A stretch of 6,712 bases of DNA from Candidatus Hydrogenedentota bacterium (GTDB lineage Bacteria; Hydrogenedentota; Hydrogenedentia; Hydrogenedentales; GCA-2746185), in contig JASJYE010000135.1 of NCBI GenBank assembly GCA_030123645.1, positions 1-6,712 of the forward strand, in the 5' to 3' direction. Under the pieces are notes generated by a model. It had not been told where the DNA came from. It worked only from the letters and a program-made list of their open reading frames with translations, and did no database searches. A program made the position numbers and the translations under genes. Below, in pieces: positions 1-5,966 of the stretch (position 1 is the stretch's first letter; every line of letters starts with the position of its first letter).

Positions 1-547
1 CAAAATACATCGCACACAGCTCGTCGCGCGCTTCACGGTCTCCCCAGATCGCCATACCCGATAGAGCCGAGAAACTTACGGCTATGGATGCGTCCTTGCG
101 CGCTACCTCGAGCAGCGGCATCACGTCGGGATGATCGATGTGGCCGATCAATGTGACGGCGCAGGCCCGAATCACGTGATTCTCAGATACCAAGAGCGGG
201 GTCAAGTCGTCCATGTAGAGTGGCGTTAGGCGTTTAGCAAGACACTGCAGGATGAACAGGCGCGTTTCATTGCCGGTTTCCGGCGCCGCCATCAGATCGA
301 TGATTGGCGAGAGCGTTTTCGGACCCATGGAGGCCAAATGTTCAATGATGGCAAAGCGCCGGAAATCCGCTGTATACGTCGCAGGGTCCTGGGCCATCAT
401 GGTGAATTCTTCCACCAACTGCCCGACGTTAGACCCATTCAGGAGCTGCTGGACCTCCTCGGCACCCTCGCGTTCGCCTCCCGAACATCCGCCCAATCCC
501 GCAACCAACATGACCCCGGTGGCCAGATTCGCGAAGAAAAACCGCAT
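1..547 (-). CDS. HEAT-repeat-like lipoprotein, N-terminal part (3' end outside window)
   Basis: This reading frame is open from its ATG at 547 to the window edge, giving 182 visible codons with no stop. The start is a type II signal peptide: MRFFF, a hydrophobic stretch, then the lipobox L18-G19-G20 followed by C21, which would be lipidated and anchor the protein to a membrane on the exported side. A low-complexity Glu/Gly linker follows. From about residue 63 onward come paired amphipathic helices with HEAT-type spacing: blocks near FRRFAIIEHLASMG, LFILQCLAKRLTP, VIRACAVTLIGHI (with the typical D-P turn after it) and VSFSALSGMAIWGD. HEAT repeats are protein-protein scaffolds, so no catalytic role is suggested. 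The start is set by AAGGAG at 562-557, 9 nt upstream; a GTG at 550 in the same frame is the only close alternative, and an ATG at 554 is in another frame. The HEAT call is by eye, and an armadillo/TPR-like helical solenoid is possible. Confidence 0.8.
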   Translation of the reverse strand, partial: MRFFFANLATGVMLVAGLGGCSGGEREGAEEVQQLLNGSNVGQLVEEFTMMAQDPATYTADFRRFAIIEHLASMGPKTLSPIIDLMAAPETGNETRLFILQCLAKRLTPLYMDDLTPLLVSENHVIRACAVTLIGHIDHPDVMPLLEVARKDASIAVSFSALSGMAIWGDREARDELCAMYF

Positions 548-556
548 CACGCATGT

Positions 557-562
557 CTCCTT
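557..562 (-). promoter_or_regulatory. Ribosome binding site of the HEAT lipoprotein gene
   Basis: AAGGAG on the minus strand, 9 nt before the ATG at 547. It lies only 2 nt from the out-of-frame ATG at 554, which argues against that codon and supports the start that begins the lipoprotein signal peptide. Confidence 0.65.
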
Positions 563-712
563 GTCCCCGCTGAGAGGACATACTCACGAGCGCTTACACA
601 GTCGCAAAAGCATATCAGATCGACGACGAAGAAATCTCACTTTCTAAACATAGCGTGCTGTATCGAACCATGGGCTGCCTCGAATACGCCCTCCCCTGGC
701 AACGGTTGCAAA

Positions 713-952
713 TCAAGGGCCGATTTCGGGGGAATCGGGAGTTTCCTCTCCGGCCATTAGAGTCTTGGCCCTGTCAAAATCGCCTTCCGCCACCAGTATG
801 CGCACGCCGTGGCCTAGGAGAAACGGCCCAAGCAACCCCGAGGCGTACTCGTCCAGAATCAGATAATCGATCCCAGCCGCATCAAACACGGACTGAAGGA
901 CCGCAACTTGCCCGGCGCCATAGAATTCACCTATTTTTGCGTAGCCGTCCAT
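713..952 (-). CDS. DUF2007-type small protein (putative signal-transducing family)
   Basis: A 79-residue protein from the ATG at 952. It has the layout of the DUF2007 family (annotated as putative prokaryotic signal-transducing protein): strand KIGEFYGAG, helix QVAVLQSVFDAAGI, strand DYLILDEY, a Gly/Leu-rich turn, strand GVRILVAE, then the closing helix DFDRAKTLMAG. The biochemical role of the family is not established and I assign none here. It has no signal peptide or membrane segment and is probably cytoplasmic. The reading frame stays open to an ATG at 1018, with a further ATG at 985 and GTG at 964, and none of these starts has a clear Shine-Dalgarno. I chose 952 because the domain begins directly after it and the upstream 22 codons add nothing recognisable. 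It is divergent from the large exported protein and codirectional with the lipoprotein gene 165 nt downstream. Confidence 0.72.
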   Translation of the reverse strand: MDGYAKIGEFYGAGQVAVLQSVFDAAGIDYLILDEYASGLLGPFLLGHGVRILVAEGDFDRAKTLMAGEETPDSPEIGP

Positions 953-1093
953 AATTATCGTCACTATACCCGCGGGGCGCGGCATGGACACCAGACAGCA
1001 TGAGTCAAGGGCCGCCATCAGAATGCACGTCTTTTGGAACGCCGCCGTTCTGCGGAGTAGACTGACCTACATCTATCCGATGGTGCCAATTTC
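953..1093. promoter_or_regulatory. Divergent intergenic region between the DUF2007 gene and the large exported-protein gene
   Basis: These 141 nt must carry the control signals for two divergent genes. On the plus strand a poor promoter candidate is TTGGAA (1036-1041) with an 18-nt spacer to TAGACT (1060-1065), each matching consensus at 4 of 6 positions. Between them is the short inverted repeat GAACG-CCGC-CGTTC. No Shine-Dalgarno better than GGTG precedes the ATG at 1094. These are visual matches only, and the region shrinks to 75 nt if the DUF2007 gene starts at 1018. Confidence 0.3.
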
Positions 1094-4000
1094 ATGCCAG
1101 CTCTTCGAAATCCGATCCTCGCATTGATCGTCGCACTGTGCTGCGCGCATTCGCATGGTCTCAATGTGTTGGTTCAAACGACGGCGCGATCGGCCGCCGG
1201 TGAACCGGTCGGCGTGGTGCAGCAGATAGTCAACCTTGAATCGGGGAAAGCGATTCCAGGCGCGATAACATTGCCTGGAGCCGTGGCACTTCACCCGACG
1301 CGTTATACGGCCTCAGGCGCCTTCGGCATGGTGACCGTCGGCCCTCTAAGGGGTGGCGGACCGAAGGCCCCTAACGCGCGGACGGTCCTCGCGACCTTTC
1401 GCGCATCTCCTCTCGACAACATCGCGAACGATCTTCTTTCACGCCGGCGAGGATGGAAGATCACTGGCGCCATGCTCATTGAAGATGCATCGTCGCCCGG
1501 GGACACCATCGTGCTACTCGAACGCACCGAAGAGCCGGGCGAAGATGCAGGGAGGCTCACCATCCTTCACGGCGACCTGGCCTCCGGAAAATTCCCCGAG
1601 GACGCCTCAAGCACGTGGGACCTAGACGGCATTCCCATTGACGCTACCTTACTACCCGACGGCACGACCTTGGCCGTGCTCTGCGAAGAGCCCGGTACAG
1701 CGAATGCCTATCTACACCTTCGAAATGTCCTTAGCGCCGAGATCGTTGAGGACGCACTTGATCTGCGCTCTGGAGAGGGGCAGTTCGGGAGCGCGCCGGT
1801 CGCGCTCACAACCTCCCCTGGAGGGTCGCATCTAATCGTGCTGACCTCCGGCTACCAAATTCAACAGTCTTCAGGTGAAATCTCATCGTGGGTCCATGTG
1901 CTGGACTCCGCGACCCTATCCGAGCCAGAGCCACCTCGATCCTTGCCCGGCACGGCCCTCTTATCGGAAGATCCCTTACGCCCGGGCCATGGCGACAGTC
2001 TTTGGATAGCGACACGTTCAGCGGGCGCAGGTTTCGCCTACGCGACCCATCTAAAACTCATTGAGAACCGCTCGGAGCTCGCCGTCCATGTGTCGTTCAG
2101 CGGCGTGGATCAGCCATTAAAACTGGCCGTCGCCCCCAGCGGCTCTGCGGTTGCGGTTGCCGCCGCCGAGCGGCTCGAGGTTTGGCCGGACGGATCGCCA
2201 GGGGGCGCAGCACGGACCCGGACCTTCAAAGCCCCCATAGGATCCCTCGAGTGGTCGGCCTACGGAATTTTTGTCGGGGAAGGCGGCCGCATATATCGTT
2301 TGGACCCGGAAACCTTGGCCACGTGGAGCAGCGTGCAGCTTCAGACGGGGCACGTAAGCGAAATTCGGCCACTGCCCGAGGCCGGCAAAGACGATCTGGA
2401 CGGCGATGGGCTTTCGCGCGCGGCCGAGGTGGCGCTCGGCACTTCGGTTGACTCTCCCGATACCGACCGAGACGGCATTCCGGACGGAGTCGACCCTGAA
2501 CCACTCGTCCCTTCGCCGCGTTTACAATTGCCTGCCGCCGTGACCTTGAGAGGCGAGGCGGCCGGCATCGAGGCGATTACGTTTTTGCTCGACGAGCAAC
2601 AAGCGTCTCCTTTGGACGTGAGTTACGATCAGAACGCTATGCGCTGGCTGAACGTGAGGTCGGAGGTGTTGTCTTTCCAGCCCCCTCGCCTAACCTTTAG
2701 TCTCGACCCGACCCGCTATCCATCCACTGAGGATGAGTGGGTGTCCGGGGTGATTACCGTGCGTCTCGCTGGAACACGCCCGGGAACTCAAGCCGCCGGA
2801 AGTCCCGCCCGCATCGTGGTGGACGTCGCACCGTCCCGTGGCCGGGTGCGGCGCGTGCTGTGGGTATGGTCCGAACGCGAAGAGGCCCATTCACTCCGAT
2901 CGCCCACTTCCGCCCAACGATTTTCGGAACTGGCAGAGATGCTCGCAGGGCCACCGTTTCACTATAGCCATCAAGGGGTCTGGGGGCCCTTCGAGGAGCC
3001 CCTGGAACCTTACGACGCCGTGTTTCTCACAATGGAAGCCGCTATCGAAGGTGCCCTGACCCGACATGTCATACTCGACTACGTGGCCCACGGCGGCGCC
3101 CTCCTGTTCATTGCCGGTCTAGACGAAGCGCGGGCCTCGGAAGGCATCGAGCGCTGGCTCGAGCCTGCGGGCATAACGCTCGTGGCGAGTAGTGAGGTGC
3201 AGGGTACCTTTGAAAGTGCGCAGAACCACGAAGTGGTGCGCAATTGGGACAGCTTCTCAATTCGAGGCGCATGTGAGATCCAGGCGGATGAAAATGTAAC
3301 GATAGCTGTGCCCGTATCTGAAGAGGGCCGCGGGGCTGTACTCGCCCTACGCGATTTCGGTTTCGGGCGAATTGCCGTCTTAGCCTCCGGTACTCCCCTT
3401 GAAGATCGCGCCATTCGCGAACCGAAACACGCCCGCTTCGCAGGAGACCTCTTTCGCTGGCTGGTTTCAGGCCGATACGCCATTCAAGACCAGGACGCCG
3501 ATAATCTACCCGATTACATCGAAGATGCGGACGGAAATGGCGACGTAAACGCCGGTGAAACGGATTTTCTAGATGCCGACTCCGACGACGACGGGATCCC
3601 AGACGGGGCCGAGGACGTAAACGGAAATGGAAAAGTGGATTTGGGAGAAACGAACCCGCGCAATCCTGATTCAGACAGCGACGGGATCCTCGACGGCGCC
3701 GACGCCTTTCCCTTACCGCCGCTGGGCATGCCGCAGATAACGAGTCTTGACCCGCAAAGCGGACCCGCGGAAGGCGGCACATTCGTTGAACTCTACGGTC
3801 TGAATTTCACCGCCAATTCCGCCGTTTGGTTTGGCGACCAGCGCTCGGAGACAGTGCGCCTGGTCGACGCGGGCCATCTCATCGCCGTCGCCCCCGCCAG
3901 TCAGGTCGACAGCGCCGAGGCGCTCGTAACGATTCGGGTGGAGGATCCGGCGAGCGATGGCGAGGCCCATCTGCCCTCGGCATTCCGCTACACGCTACGA

Positions 4001-4456
4001 AGCCAAGTGGGACTTGGAATGGATTTGCTTCGCGTTACCCGCCGCCAGTACCAAACGTATTCGGGAGCAATGTCGATTGTGCTCGATGCCCCAGACATCA
4101 AGGTCGGACGCGTTGAACTCAGCATATTCGTCAGCCCGGTCGGCGCCATCGACATCGACAGAATCCGGCTCGTCGCCAGCCCGCAATTGCGCGCCGCGCA
4201 TCGGACGGTGTCTATGAGGGGCTCTTCTCCGTCCTCGTTTCGCGTTGTCTTGTCTCCCGGCTTACCCTTGTCGGGCCGATTGAATTTGTACACGGTGCAG
4301 TGGTCTACCTCTAGAGGGCTGGACGAGTCTCAGCTGCGATTCGAGATCCGCTTTCCCTTTGTTGCCGCACAGATGGGAGGGGCTGCGAAGGTGACGACCC
4401 ACCCCCTCAGCGTAAACCTGCTTCGGCCGGCCGTTCCACGGTTTCCTCCGGGCTAG
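1094..4456 (+). CDS. Large exported multidomain protein with propeller-like region, calcium-type Asp repeats, GATase-like fold and IPT/TIG domain
   Basis: A 1120-residue protein opening with a Sec signal peptide (MPALRNP, hydrophobic LALIVALCC, then AHSHG near residue 22). The Cys pair there lacks a proper lipobox, so ordinary export is likelier than lipidation. Visible regions, in order: about 25-430, a beta-rich stretch with blade-like recurrences (LAVAPSGSAVAVAAAERLEVW, and RIYRLDPETL) suggesting a beta-propeller; about 434-470, Asp-rich thrombospondin type 3-like repeats; about 475-580, a beta domain; about 585-795, an alpha/beta fold resembling class I glutamine amidotransferase-like domains (RRVLWVW, YDAVFLTMEA, ILDYVAHGGALLFIAG, GRIAVLASG) without an evident nucleophilic Cys; about 799-872, a second Asp-rich block containing a 30-residue tandem repeat; about 879-967, an IPT/TIG Ig-like domain (PQITSLDPQSGPAEGG to FRYT); then a beta-rich C-terminus that could be cohesin-like. 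I see no sorting signal or C-terminal membrane helix. The likely role is structural or ligand-binding outside the cytoplasm; substrate and function are unknown. Domain names are by eye. Confidence 0.88.
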   Translation: MPALRNPILALIVALCCAHSHGLNVLVQTTARSAAGEPVGVVQQIVNLESGKAIPGAITLPGAVALHPTRYTASGAFGMVTVGPLRGGGPKAPNARTVLATFRASPLDNIANDLLSRRRGWKITGAMLIEDASSPGDTIVLLERTEEPGEDAGRLTILHGDLASGKFPEDASSTWDLDGIPIDATLLPDGTTLAVLCEEPGTANAYLHLRNVLSAEIVEDALDLRSGEGQFGSAPVALTTSPGGSHLIVLTSGYQIQQSSGEISSWVHVLDSATLSEPEPPRSLPGTALLSEDPLRPGHGDSLWIATRSAGAGFAYATHLKLIENRSELAVHVSFSGVDQPLKLAVAPSGSAVAVAAAERLEVWPDGSPGGAARTRTFKAPIGSLEWSAYGIFVGEGGRIYRLDPETLATWSSVQLQTGHVSEIRPLPEAGKDDLDGDGLSRAAEVALGTSVDSPDTDRDGIPDGVDPEPLVPSPRLQLPAAVTLRGEAAGIEAITFLLDEQQASPLDVSYDQNAMRWLNVRSEVLSFQPPRLTFSLDPTRYPSTEDEWVSGVITVRLAGTRPGTQAAGSPARIVVDVAPSRGRVRRVLWVWSEREEAHSLRSPTSAQRFSELAEMLAGPPFHYSHQGVWGPFEEPLEPYDAVFLTMEAAIEGALTRHVILDYVAHGGALLFIAGLDEARASEGIERWLEPAGITLVASSEVQGTFESAQNHEVVRNWDSFSIRGACEIQADENVTIAVPVSEEGRGAVLALRDFGFGRIAVLASGTPLEDRAIREPKHARFAGDLFRWLVSGRYAIQDQDADNLPDYIEDADGNGDVNAGETDFLDADSDDDGIPDGAEDVNGNGKVDLGETNPRNPDSDSDGILDGADAFPLPPLGMPQITSLDPQSGPAEGGTFVELYGLNFTANSAVWFGDQRSETVRLVDAGHLIAVAPASQVDSAEALVTIRVEDPASDGEAHLPSAFRYTLRSQVGLGMDLLRVTRRQYQTYSGAMSIVLDAPDIKVGRVELSIFVSPVGAIDIDRIRLVASPQLRAAHRTVSMRGSSPSSFRVVLSPGLPLSGRLNLYTVQWSTSRGLDESQLRFEIRFPFVAAQMGGAAKVTTHPLSVNLLRPAVPRFPPG
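3521..3700 (+). repeat. Two-unit 90-bp tandem repeat encoding 30-residue Asp-rich calcium-type units
   Basis: Two adjacent in-frame units, 3521-3610 and 3611-3700, encode residues 810-839 and 840-869 of the large exported protein. Both start with Glu-Asp, contain GNG-x-V, GET and D-S-x-D-G-I, and end in D-G-A. By hand count they match at 18 of 30 residues. At DNA level the shared blocks include GACGTAAACG and GACGGGATCC. The Asp/Asn spacing fits thrombospondin type 3/EF-hand-like calcium binding. A related but shorter segment lies at residues 434-466. Confidence 0.8.
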
Positions 4457-4486
4457 AATCTCGATCAAAGCCCATTCAGCACCTTC

Positions 4487-4510
4487 GAGCGCACACCCGG
4501 CGCTCTTCTT
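4487..4510 (+). terminator. Weak terminator-like hairpin after the large exported-protein gene
   Basis: GAGCGC (4487-4492), a 7-nt loop, GCGCTC (4500-4505), then TTCTT. It begins 31 nt after the stop codon of the upstream gene. The stem is GC-rich but only 6 bp and the T tract is short and interrupted, so at most partial termination is expected. Confidence 0.35.
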
Positions 4511-4518
4511 GGTACAAT
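4510..4518 (+). promoter_or_regulatory. Extended -10 promoter candidate for comF
   Basis: TGGTACAAT fits the extended -10 pattern TGn followed by TATAAT (hexamer 5 of 6). There is no good -35 at the usual distance, which extended -10 promoters can tolerate. Transcription would begin near 4525, downstream of the TTG at 4509 but upstream of the TTG at 4551 and its ribosome binding site. It follows the terminator-like hairpin directly. Confidence 0.35.
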
Positions 4519-4539
4519 GCGGCGGATACTTGAAAAAGC

Positions 4540-4544
4540 GGAGA
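4540..4544 (+). promoter_or_regulatory. Ribosome binding site deciding the comF start
   Basis: GGAGA, 6 nt upstream of the TTG at 4551. The alternative TTG codons at 4509 and 4530 have no comparable Shine-Dalgarno at a workable distance. Confidence 0.45.
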
Positions 4545-4550
4545 CGTATT

Positions 4551-5369
4551 TTGCCGGAGGCCTGGACGCTCACATTCAACAACCTGTTTTTTCCGATCTT
4601 CTGCCGTCAGTGTCAATATCCCTTGCTGACCCAGGAGAACGGCTACTTCTGTCCAGAGTGCTGGGCACTGTCAACACGCCTCGAGCCGCCATTCTGTACC
4701 GTGTGCGGCCGGCCACAGGCGGCACGCCTAGGGTTTGGGGCCGTCGAGAATTTTCCATGCCCGGCCTGCCGCGCCGCTCCCGCGCCGCCATACCGCCGGG
4801 TCTTCGGCGCGGTGGCCTACGAGGGCGCGATCGCCGAAGCGATCAAGCTCTTGAAATTTCATGACCGTGGGCGCATAGCGCACCTATTGGCAGAGATCAT
4901 GGCCGCGTTCGCTGAGCGAGAGATGAACTGCGGCCAATACGATGACCTCGTGCCCGTTCCCTTGCACCGGGTCCGCCGCCGCGCCCGCGGCTTTAACCAA
5001 GCGCAACTCCTGGCGAAAGAGCTTCTACCCCTGTTCCCGCGGGCCCGTCTGAACCAGTCCTTGTCGCGGATCCGGCCTACACGGACCCAGAGTACCATCA
5101 AAGACCACAAGGAGCGCCTGCAAAATGTCGTTGGGGCTTTTGCGGTCGACCGAGAGGAAAATTTCGACGGCAGGACGGTCCTGCTCATAGACGATGTCGT
5201 AACCTCAGGCGGCACCGTGTCCGAGTGCGCGCATGCGCTCCTTCGGGCTGGCGCCGTACACGTCGACGTTCTGGTTGCCGCGCTGCCCATCGAAGATTCC
5301 GAGTCGCGCCCAAAGCAAGGCCGCCGCGAGGACGCGCGATCGATTTGGTCGCGTTTCGTCACGCGTTAA
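4551..5369 (+). CDS. comF: ComF family protein (double zinc ribbon plus phosphoribosyltransferase domain)
   Basis: A 272-residue protein when read from the TTG at 4551. The N-terminus has eight paired cysteines forming two zinc-ribbon knuckles: C18/C21 with C34/C37, then C49/C52 with C70/C73. Next comes the diagnostic ComF stretch (FGAVAYEGAIAEAIKLLKF, then DLVPVPLHRVRRRARGFNQAQLLA without break, residues about 87-160), and then the PRPP-binding loop of type I phosphoribosyltransferases, VLLIDDVVTSGGT, at residues 210-222. In competent bacteria ComF/ComFC helps DNA uptake at the cytoplasmic face of the inner membrane; in many other lineages the family is kept without proven competence, so the role here is inferred. 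The C-terminus carries a charged tail of about 25 residues beyond the core. The frame extends to a TTG at 4509, but the promoter and ribosome-binding signals favour 4551. The next gene starts 10 nt after the stop, suggesting cotranscription. Confidence 0.93.
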   Translation: MPEAWTLTFNNLFFPIFCRQCQYPLLTQENGYFCPECWALSTRLEPPFCTVCGRPQAARLGFGAVENFPCPACRAAPAPPYRRVFGAVAYEGAIAEAIKLLKFHDRGRIAHLLAEIMAAFAEREMNCGQYDDLVPVPLHRVRRRARGFNQAQLLAKELLPLFPRARLNQSLSRIRPTRTQSTIKDHKERLQNVVGAFAVDREENFDGRTVLLIDDVVTSGGTVSECAHALLRAGAVHVDVLVAALPIEDSESRPKQGRREDARSIWSRFVTR

Positions 5370-5373
5370 GGAG
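5368..5373 (+). promoter_or_regulatory. Ribosome binding site of the small four-cysteine protein
   Basis: AAGGAG overlaps the comF stop codon and sits 6 nt before the ATG at 5380. This picks 5380 as the start rather than the upstream codons of the same open frame, which run inside comF back to 5233, and it suggests translational coupling with comF. Confidence 0.75.
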
Positions 5374-5379
5374 CCGCGA

Positions 5380-5601
5380 ATGGTTTTGAAAGAATGTTTC
5401 GGCCAACTGGCCAATCTAAAGATTGCGCGTAATAACAGCACGCGAAAACACTACCTGCGCGTCGATGACGAAAAATTGAAGGAATGCGACCAGTGCCCGC
5501 TTTTTAGTAAGTGCATGTTTCTGCGCTATAACGAGCTGATGAAGGAACTGTTGCAGATGATTGATGAAGCGGGAGGCCAAGACCAACACCCTAGGCTTTA
5601 A
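5380..5601 (+). CDS. Small four-cysteine protein (73 aa) coupled to comF, function unknown
   Basis: A 73-residue protein starting MVLKECFGQL. It has Cys6 and then a compact CX2CX5C motif (C36, C39, C45, within ECDQCPLFSKC), followed by the helix MFLRYNELMKELLQMIDEAG. Four cysteines could hold one zinc ion or an Fe-S cluster. CX2CX5C also occurs in the SPASM-type auxiliary cluster segments of radical SAM proteins, but nothing else of that family is present, so this is only a motif resemblance. No signal peptide or membrane segment is seen, and the protein is probably cytoplasmic. I do not recognise a named family. The strong AAGGAG 6 nt upstream and the 10-nt gap after comF make this a real gene in the same transcript. 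It ends 40 nt before a convergent gene. Confidence 0.82.
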   Translation: MVLKECFGQLANLKIARNNSTRKHYLRVDDEKLKECDQCPLFSKCMFLRYNELMKELLQMIDEAGGQDQHPRL

Positions 5602-5621
5602 CCCGCATCGCTCACCGGGTT
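5600..5621. terminator. Hairpin in the convergent gap, possible weak bidirectional terminator
   Basis: AACCCG (5600-5605), a 10-nt loop, CGGGTT (5616-5621). It begins at the stop codon of the four-cysteine gene and lies in the 40-nt gap between two convergent genes. No T tract follows directly on either strand, so termination activity is uncertain. Confidence 0.25.
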
Positions 5622-5641
5622 CCCACTCCGGCGGCGGTGCC

Positions 5642-5827
5642 CTATTTTACATCCGCTAAAAATTGTTTTACGAACGCAGTCAGTCCATTAAGTTTTTTAA
5701 GCTGGACTTGCCTAAAGTCCAGCGATCGAAGCTTGTCTTTCGCCTCATACTCGTCCTTGGCGATTACCGTGCCCTCTTCCGTGAAATCTTCGCGCCCAAG
5801 CGTAACCTTGTACCTATAGACTGACAC
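5642..5827 (-). CDS. Stand-alone GspF/PilC N-terminal-domain-like miniprotein (61 aa)
   Basis: A 61-residue protein with a GTG start. The start is firm: an in-frame TAG lies two codons upstream of the GTG, and AGGAG at 5841-5837 is 9 nt away. The sequence follows the opening of GspF/PilC type II secretion and type IV pilus inner-membrane proteins: VYRYKVTLGRE, then EEGTVIAKDEYEAKDKLRSL, compared with the usual pattern of Y-x-Y-K-A, G-x-(V/I)-x-A and A-x-x-x-L in the first 50 residues of those proteins. In full-length GspF this region precedes cytoplasmic helical bundles and three membrane helices, none of which are present; the frame ends after LTAFVKQFLADVK. It could therefore be a free domain, a fragment of a lost gene, or an unrelated beta-alpha-beta miniprotein such as an L18a/L20a-like fold. 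It is convergent with the comF cluster. The GspF link is by eye only. Confidence 0.68.
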   Translation of the reverse strand: MSVYRYKVTLGREDFTEEGTVIAKDEYEAKDKLRSLDFRQVQLKKLNGLTAFVKQFLADVK

Positions 5828-5836
5828 TGTCTTCTA

Positions 5837-5841
5837 CTCCT
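5837..5841 (-). promoter_or_regulatory. Ribosome binding site of the GspF-N-like gene
   Basis: AGGAG on the minus strand, 9 nt before the GTG at 5827. It supports the non-ATG start, and the stop codon just upstream in frame excludes a longer protein. Confidence 0.6.
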
Positions 5842-5909
5842 GACTTTAACAATCACTTCCCCGTCAGTACCCGTACCCCTTCCCGTCGTGCTTTGAATCG
5901 TATAATGTC

Positions 5910-5966
5910 TTGTGAATTCATGTCGCTTGACACGCGATTTTAAATTTTTGTAATCGCAATTCACAA
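5910..5966. repeat. Nested inverted repeats enclosing a promoter
   Basis: The outer arms are TTGTGAATT (5910-5918) and AATTCACAA (5958-5966), a perfect 9-bp pair 39 nt apart. The inner arms are GCGATT (5934-5939) and AATCGC (5952-5957). On the right the inner and outer arms abut without a gap; on the left 15 nt separate them. The inner part of the outer arm resembles a CRP-type half site (TGTGA/TCACA), but the spacing is far larger than in a CRP operator. It lies 83 nt upstream of the GspF-N-like gene. Confidence 0.5.
5927..5954 (+). promoter_or_regulatory. Sigma70-type promoter candidate pointing into the long spacer
   Basis: A perfect -35 TTGACA (5927-5932), a 16-nt spacer, and -10 TGTAAT (5949-5954, 5 of 6). 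It is the best promoter match seen in the window, yet no plausible protein gene follows on the plus strand before the window ends. The whole element lies inside the inverted repeats at 5910-5966. Confidence 0.4.

Noticed and set aside
338..760. 140-codon plus-strand open frame, and a second at 252-647
   Set aside because: They run antisense to the lipoprotein frame, which has a signal peptide, ribosome binding site and HEAT-like helices; no domain signal in the plus frames.
3108..3782. 224-codon minus-strand open frame within the large exported-protein gene
   Set aside because: Arg/Pro-rich translation typical of an antisense shadow in GC-rich DNA; the plus frame has coherent domains through the same bases.
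4859..5362. 167-codon minus-strand open frame opposite comF
   Set aside because: Ser/Arg-rich shadow; the plus frame has the zinc ribbons and PRPP loop of ComF.
5517..5519. Internal ATG at the end of the CX2CX5C motif as an alternative start
   Set aside because: It would remove all cysteines and lacks a ribosome binding site, while 5380 has a strong one.
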